Assembly (NCBI RefSeq): GCF_900109545.1
Contig: NZ_FOAP01000006.1
Coordinates: 248,001-312,000 of the forward strand
DNA: 64,000 bases
Direction of reading: 5' to 3'
From: Stigmatella aurantiaca
Lineage (GTDB): Bacteria; Myxococcota; Myxococcia; Myxococcales; Myxococcaceae
Position 1 is the stretch's first letter; every line of letters begins with the position of its first letter. Positions 60,580 through 64,000 of the stretch are shown here, in pieces. A program made the position numbers and the translations under genes. The notes beneath the pieces are model-generated. The model made no database searches. It was not told the DNA's origin and saw only the letters and a program-made list of their open reading frames with translations.

Positions 60580-60974
60580 CGGGCCTCCCCCCGCCCCGCC
60601 ACGCGCACGCCCGGCGCCGTCCGGGCCTCGGCGCGCGCCGAGGCGCGCTTGGTCCCCGGCAGCTCCGGCGACAGCGCCACCACCGCCGAGCCCGAGGGCA
60701 TGGCCATGCCGAGCTGCTCGCGCGCCGCGCGCTCGAGCCGGGAGGGCGCCCGGAGCGTGGCCAGCTCCAGCTTCAGCCGGTCATTCTCGCGCGTCAGCGA
60801 GCGCCCCTCGGCCTCCGCGCGCGACATCCGGTAGCCCATGTCCACCACCATCACCCGGCTCGTCACGTGGAGGATGCCCACGGCGGCCAGCAGGGCGAAG
60901 AGGAGCACCGCGGGAAACAGGTGCAGGAGCACCCGGCCCACCGAGGCGCCGTTGCGGGAACTCACCGGACTCAT
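60576..60974 (-). CDS. ftsL: FtsL-like division protein
   Basis: This 132-aa bitopic protein has a short cytoplasmic tail, one membrane helix ([18 protein letters not shown]) and a periplasmic coiled coil ([25 protein letters not shown]), followed by a basic, Ala-rich tail. Size, topology and position between rsmH and ftsI are those of FtsL, a member of the FtsQLB complex. Sequence alone is weak for this fast-evolving family, so the call rests partly on context. It overlaps rsmH by four bases (ATGA). Confidence 0.87.
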   Translation of the reverse strand: MSPVSSRNGASVGRVLLHLFPAVLLFALLAAVGILHVTSRVMVVDMGYRMSRAEAEGRSLTRENDRLKLELATLRAPSRLERAAREQLGMAMPSGSAVVALSPELPGTKRASARAEARTAPGVRVAGRGEAR

Positions 60975-61876
60975 CGAATCTTCTCCACCGCGCGCAAGTG
61001 CGCGCTGCGAGAGCGGGGGTTGAGCTCCACCTCGTGCTCCGAGGCGGAGATGGCCTTCTTCGTCACCGGGGCGAAGTCACCCTCGCCACCGCACACACAC
61101 ACCGGCAGGCCCGGGGGGCACTTGCACCTGCCCACGAGCTCGCGGAATGCCTCCTTCACCTTGCGGTCCTCCAGGGAGTGGAACGCGATGACCGCCGCGC
61201 GCCCGCCCACTTTGAGCAGCCGGGGCAGCGCGGAGAGCAGCGCATCCAGCGCCTCCAGCTCCCCGTTGACGGCCATGCGCAGCGCCTGGAACGTCTTGGT
61301 CGCGACATGGATGCGCTGGGGCCAAGCCTTGCGCGGCACCGCGCGCTTCACGGCCTCGGCGGCCTCCAGGGTGCGCGTGGGCAGCGCCCGCTTGAGCTCC
61401 CGGGCGATGGGCCGCGAGAAGGACTCCTCGCCCAGCTCATAGATGATGCGCGCCAGCTCCCGCTCGTCCTCCTCGGCGATCAGCTCCGCGGCGGTGCGCC
61501 CCTCGGCGCCCATGCGCATGTCCAGCGGCCCATCGTGGTTGAAGGAGAAGCCGCGCTCGGCCACGTCGAGCTGGGGCGAGGACACGCCCAGGTCCACGAG
61601 CACCCCGTCCACCGGCAGCACGTCCGCGGCCACCTGGAGCAGCTGCCCGAAGTTGCCCGCGCGGGCCTGGAAGTGGGCATGGCCCGCCAGCCGGGCCGTG
61701 GCCGCGGCGAGCGCCACCGGGTCCCGGTCGACGCCAATCACGGTGGCGCCCCGGGCCAGGAGCGCCTCCGTGTGGCCACCGCCGCCCAGGGTTCCGTCGA
61801 GGATCACCTTGCCCGCTCCCGGTTGCAGCAAGTCCACCGCCTCCGTGAGGAGCACGGTCTGATGGCTGAAGGCCAA
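60971..61876 (-). CDS. rsmH: 16S rRNA (cytosine1402-N4)-methyltransferase
   Basis: A 301-aa SAM enzyme that N4-methylates C1402 of 16S rRNA. It has [15 protein letters not shown] at the start, the SAM loop [45 protein letters not shown], the helical insert and [17 protein letters not shown] prefer TTG 61876, which places the family N-terminus at the start of the protein and leaves 16 bases after the STAS gene. The frame is open to ATG 61939, but that would overlap the STAS gene by 47 bases. Confidence 0.93.
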   Translation of the reverse strand: MAFSHQTVLLTEAVDLLQPGAGKVILDGTLGGGGHTEALLARGATVIGVDRDPVALAAATARLAGHAHFQARAGNFGQLLQVAADVLPVDGVLVDLGVSSPQLDVAERGFSFNHDGPLDMRMGAEGRTAAELIAEEDERELARIIYELGEESFSRPIARELKRALPTRTLEAAEAVKRAVPRKAWPQRIHVATKTFQALRMAVNGELEALDALLSALPRLLKVGGRAAVIAFHSLEDRKVKEAFRELVGRCKCPPGLPVCVCGGEGDFAPVTKKAISASEHEVELNPRSRSAHLRAVEKIR

Positions 61877-61892
61877 AGTAAGGACGCCTGAC

Positions 61893-62276
61893 TTAGACGA
61901 AGGGAGCCCGCGAGAGCGCGAACGCGGCCCGGGCATCATTCATGTGGGGGTAGACTTCGAATGCGCCGTGGGCGCCCGCGGCGCGGAAGATGGCGGCCAG
62001 GTACGGCGAGAGCCCCGACAGCTTGATGTCCCCGCCGGCGCGGCGGTAGCCCTCCACGCGCGCCACCAGCGCCTTCACGCCGCGGTAGTCCAGGTGGCCC
62101 ACCTCGCTGAAGTCGACCACCGCCTGGCGCAGCCCGCGCTGGAGCCGGCGCAGCAGATCCTCGGACACCTGCAGCAGGTCCTGCTCGCTCAGCTCCCCTT
62201 CCAGGCACAGCGTCTCCACGCGCCCGCTCACCGCGCCCGCCGGGATGGACTGCCTCGACTCCGATGCCCAGTTCAT
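61893..62276 (-). CDS. STAS-domain protein in the dcw cluster
   Basis: A 127-aa single STAS domain of the anti-sigma-factor-antagonist fold ([62 protein letters not shown]). In SpoIIAA-type proteins a phosphorylated Ser follows the Asp of the DSSG motif; here the equivalent reads DYRG, so Tyr replaces it and kinase switching seems lost. It lies 46 bases after mraZ and 16 before rsmH in the same direction, so it is co-expressed with division genes. Partner unknown. Confidence 0.83.
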   Translation of the reverse strand: MNWASESRQSIPAGAVSGRVETLCLEGELSEQDLLQVSEDLLRRLQRGLRQAVVDFSEVGHLDYRGVKALVARVEGYRRAGGDIKLSGLSPYLAAIFRAAGAHGAFEVYPHMNDARAAFALSRAPFV

Positions 62277-62322
62277 ACGCTCTCCACCCTCTCGGGTTTC
62301 CCGTCTTCCGTCGAGAAATCGG

Positions 62323-62772
62323 CTACTGCTTCAGCTCCGCGAGCACCCGCGCCACATCGGCCGAGTCCGCCGCGGCCCGCGCCTCTTCCTGGGCCTTGGC
62401 CCAGCCGTCGCGGCTCCACAGCTCGATGACCTTCACCATCCCCACCCACACCAGGTCCTTCTCCAGCTTCGCGTGGGCCCGCAGCGAGGGAGGGATGAGG
62501 ATCCGCCCCAGCTTGTCGAGCGGACACTCCTGCGCGCTCGCCACGTACAGCCGCATCAGCGTCTTCACCCCTGGCTCCATGGGGCTGCGCCGGCCCAGCG
62601 CTGTCTCCAGCGCTTCCCACTCGCGCACCGGGTACGCGTGCAGGCACGGGTCCAACGCCGTGGTGAGGATGAGCCGCTCGTCGTAGGCGCCCACCAGCGT
62701 TTCGCGGAGCCTCGCCGGGAGGCTCGTCCGCCCCTTTGCGTCAACTTGGTGCTCATAGACGCCACGGAACAC
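62323..62772 (-). CDS. mraZ: Transcriptional regulator MraZ
   Basis: A 149-aa protein with two AbrB-like DNA-binding halves, each carrying the DxxxR motif ([14 protein letters not shown] and [14 protein letters not shown]). MraZ is the first gene of most dcw clusters and represses its own promoter. The start is GTG, with AGGGGAAG about 8 bases upstream. Phased GTGG repeats typical of MraZ boxes lie between its promoter and start codon. Confidence 0.95.
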   Translation of the reverse strand: MFRGVYEHQVDAKGRTSLPARLRETLVGAYDERLILTTALDPCLHAYPVREWEALETALGRRSPMEPGVKTLMRLYVASAQECPLDKLGRILIPPSLRAHAKLEKDLVWVGMVKVIELWSRDGWAKAQEEARAAADSADVARVLAELKQ

Positions 62773-62798
62773 GCGGAGCGCTTCCCCTCAGGAACGTT

Positions 62799-62853
62799 CC
62801 ACCACTTCACCACCGACAGGGACTTCTCACCACTTCTTCCCACCCTTTGCCAC
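62799..62853 (-). promoter_or_regulatory. Candidate MraZ box: 10-bp-phased GTGG repeats
   Basis: Reading on the minus strand, GTGGC (62849-62853), GTGGG (62839-62843) and GTGGT (62829-62833) are separated by exactly five bases. A degenerate GTCCC (62819-62823) and another GTGGT (62809-62813) continue the phase. MraZ binds direct repeats of this type. The array starts about 10 bases downstream of the -10 element, so binding would block transcription or clearance. Confidence 0.75.
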
Positions 62854-62863
62854 CGGGCCGCGG

Positions 62864-62892
62864 AAAATACGCGTGGCTTCCCACCCGGTCAA
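62864..62892 (-). promoter_or_regulatory. Promoter of the dcw cluster (upstream of mraZ)
   Basis: TTGACC (62887-62892) and TATTTT (62864-62869) on the minus strand are separated by 17 bases. This is the best -35/-10 pair in the window and lies directly upstream of the MraZ boxes. The rest of the 308-base gap to the PilZ gene has no other feature I can support. Confidence 0.7.
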
Positions 62893-63080
62893 GAAATGCA
62901 ACAGGCATGGATCTGCCTGGGACGCGGTGTTGAATGCTTCGGGCCCGAAGTGTTGACAGCGGACAACCGCAAGCCGGGATCACTCAGGCCAGGCTGTCCT
63001 CCCCGACAACGCAGCCCCGCTCCGGGCGGCCTGGCCTTGTGTTTTCGGGCAGCACACCAGAGAGTTCATGGGTGAGCCCC

Positions 63081-63800
63081 ATGCAGAACTCTCCGGAGAA
63101 CGAGTCCAGCGTCCGCCTCAAGGTGTCCTACAAGACGCCCGAGGCCCTCATTGACGAGTACACCCGGAGCGTCAGCCAGGGCAGTGTCACCCTGGAGACG
63201 CGGCGCAGCCTGACGCGCGGCACGCGCTTCGTCTTCGAGATGCAGGCCGAAGGGGTGGACCGTCCGGTGGAGGTGGTGGGCGAAGTCGTCCACGTGACGC
63301 CCCGGCCGGGCGGCCGCTACCACCTGACCGTGCGCTACGGCATGAGCACGGACCGGGCCGCGCTCGACGCGGTGCTCCAGCGCATCTTCGCCCAGGAGCA
63401 GGAGAAGCTGCGGCGCTACCCGCGCATCCCGCTGAACGTGCGCGCCATCGAGTCCACGCCCTTCTCCCCGGCCTTCTACGTGCGGGACATCTCCCGCGGC
63501 GGCGTCGGCATGGAGGTGGATGCCGCCTCGCTGCCGCCCATGGTGCGCGTGGGCGCGCCCTTCCTCCTGGAGATGGAGCTGGCGCCCGGCCCGTTGCTGC
63601 TGCCCGGCGAGGTGGTGTGGACCTCGACGGCCTTCCGGGCCCACTCGCCCGTCACCCCCATCTTCGGCATCCACTTCAAGCCGCTGCCGCAGGAGACCGC
63701 GGACCGGCTGGAGGCGCTCTTGACGCTGGAGTCGCTGCCCCCCGGCCCCTGGTGGGCCCGCGTCTCCTTTGGCCAGGAGGCCCTCTCCCGGCTCACCTGA
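63081..63800 (+). CDS. PilZ domain protein
   Basis: A 239-aa protein with two related halves. The first (about 10-110) has the extended PilZ-like fold seen in myxobacterial TIGR02266-type proteins. The second (about 118-235) starts with RRYPRIPLNVRAIES and has DISRGGVGMEV, the RxxxR and D-x-S-x-x-G motifs that bind cyclic di-GMP. A first-half Arg pair is not clear, so only one binding site is likely. I prefer ATG 63081 (MQNSPENESS); the frame runs further upstream without a ribosome site. It diverges from mraZ. Confidence 0.83.
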   Translation: MQNSPENESSVRLKVSYKTPEALIDEYTRSVSQGSVTLETRRSLTRGTRFVFEMQAEGVDRPVEVVGEVVHVTPRPGGRYHLTVRYGMSTDRAALDAVLQRIFAQEQEKLRRYPRIPLNVRAIESTPFSPAFYVRDISRGGVGMEVDAASLPPMVRVGAPFLLEMELAPGPLLLPGEVVWTSTAFRAHSPVTPIFGIHFKPLPQETADRLEALLTLESLPPGPWWARVSFGQEALSRLT

Positions 63801-63803
63801 GCC

Positions 63804-64000
63804 TTACGGGGCGGGCGTGGGGTACACCAGGCAGAGCGTCTCGAAGAGGGGCTCGCCCGGCGCGGTGTACACCCCGCTCAGCGCCCGCGCGGCCTGCGCC
63901 AGCTCGGTGCCAAACGAGGGCACCAGGCAGAGGTCCTCGGCCGTCTTGAAGCGGCCCTTGAGCAAGCCCAGCCCCCGGCGCAGCATGGCGATGTCCTGCT
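63804..64000 (-). CDS. C-terminal fragment of an unknown protein (continues past the window)
   Basis: The frame is open to the window edge, so only the last ~65 residues are seen. They contain RFKTAEDLCLVPSFGTELAQ and end in a hydrophobic/Pro tail (LVYPTPAP). No family can be assigned. An internal ATG (63986) is unlikely to be the real start because the frame continues upstream. It is convergent with the PilZ gene, three bases apart. Confidence 0.5.
   Translation of the reverse strand, partial: QDIAMLRRGLGLLKGRFKTAEDLCLVPSFGTELAQAARALSGVYTAPGEPLFETLCLVYPTPAP

Noticed and set aside
61877-61939. Longer RsmH N-terminus from ATG 61939
   Set aside because: It would overlap the STAS gene and add a Pro/Arg/Ser-rich stretch not found in the family; TTG 61876 gives the normal N-terminus.

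Overview
The window is high-GC chromosomal DNA from a deltaproteobacterium, almost certainly a myxobacterium of the Cystobacterineae type (Stigmatella, Cystobacter, Archangium, Myxococcus relatives). The reasons are third-position GC so strong that false antisense frames stay open for kilobases, FHA and PilZ proteins, an XRE-type response regulator, a secreted chitinase, a MYXO-CTERM-like sorting motif and a giant repeat/OmpA surface protein. I saw no tRNA, rRNA, CRISPR array, insertion sequence or phage gene.

Left part (1-29.5 kb), mostly ordinary housekeeping and accessory genes. In order: two 23S rRNA methyltransferases (an RlmK-type fragment and RlmI) around FxsA and a membrane-tail protein; a YkgJ-type cysteine-cluster protein coupled to glycerate kinase; an NAD-salvage pair (nicotinamidase-like hydrolase and PncB); a CBM2-FN3-GH18 chitinase; a small operon of an 83-aa secreted peptide, a lipoprotein-like protein and an HTTM (gamma-carboxylase-like) membrane protein; inorganic pyrophosphatase; EpmA diverging from a zinc-peptidase lipoprotein; an AlkB-like dioxygenase; an SPFH/SHOCT protein; an ABC exporter pair coupled to an ArnT-like glycosyltransferase; a rhomboid-TPR protease diverging from a double-FHA/TPR protein; a receiver-XRE regulator; and a biotin carboxylase, biotinyl carrier and enoyl-CoA hydratase-like operon.

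Right part (28.3-62.8 kb), a nearly complete division and cell-wall (dcw) cluster on the minus strand: mraZ, a STAS-domain gene, rsmH, ftsL, ftsI, murE, murF, mraY, murD, ftsW, murG, murC, murB, ddl, ftsQ, ftsA, then ftsZ. Many junctions are 1-4 base stop/start overlaps. A clear sigma70-like promoter and phased MraZ boxes precede mraZ. The cluster ends after ftsA at a textbook intrinsic terminator. Between ftsA and ftsZ lies a 15.1-kb gene (29804-44908, 5034 aa), so ftsZ must be transcribed separately or from that gene.

The giant protein is the most striking object. In order it has a lipoprotein signal, a DUF11-like domain, 40 tandem ~95-aa cadherin-like repeats (285-bp DNA period, with higher-order 2-repeat and 4-repeat periods), acidic calcium-type repeats, an internal Cys/hydrophobic/RRRR sorting-type signal, a second signal-peptide-like segment, a beta-barrel-like domain, more calcium-type repeats and an OmpA peptidoglycan-binding domain. 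It reads like an adhesin and its TraB-like outer-membrane partner fused in one frame. The second system worth attention is the secreted peptide/HTTM operon at 9.7-11.6 kb, which has a hairpin between the peptide gene and its candidate modification genes.
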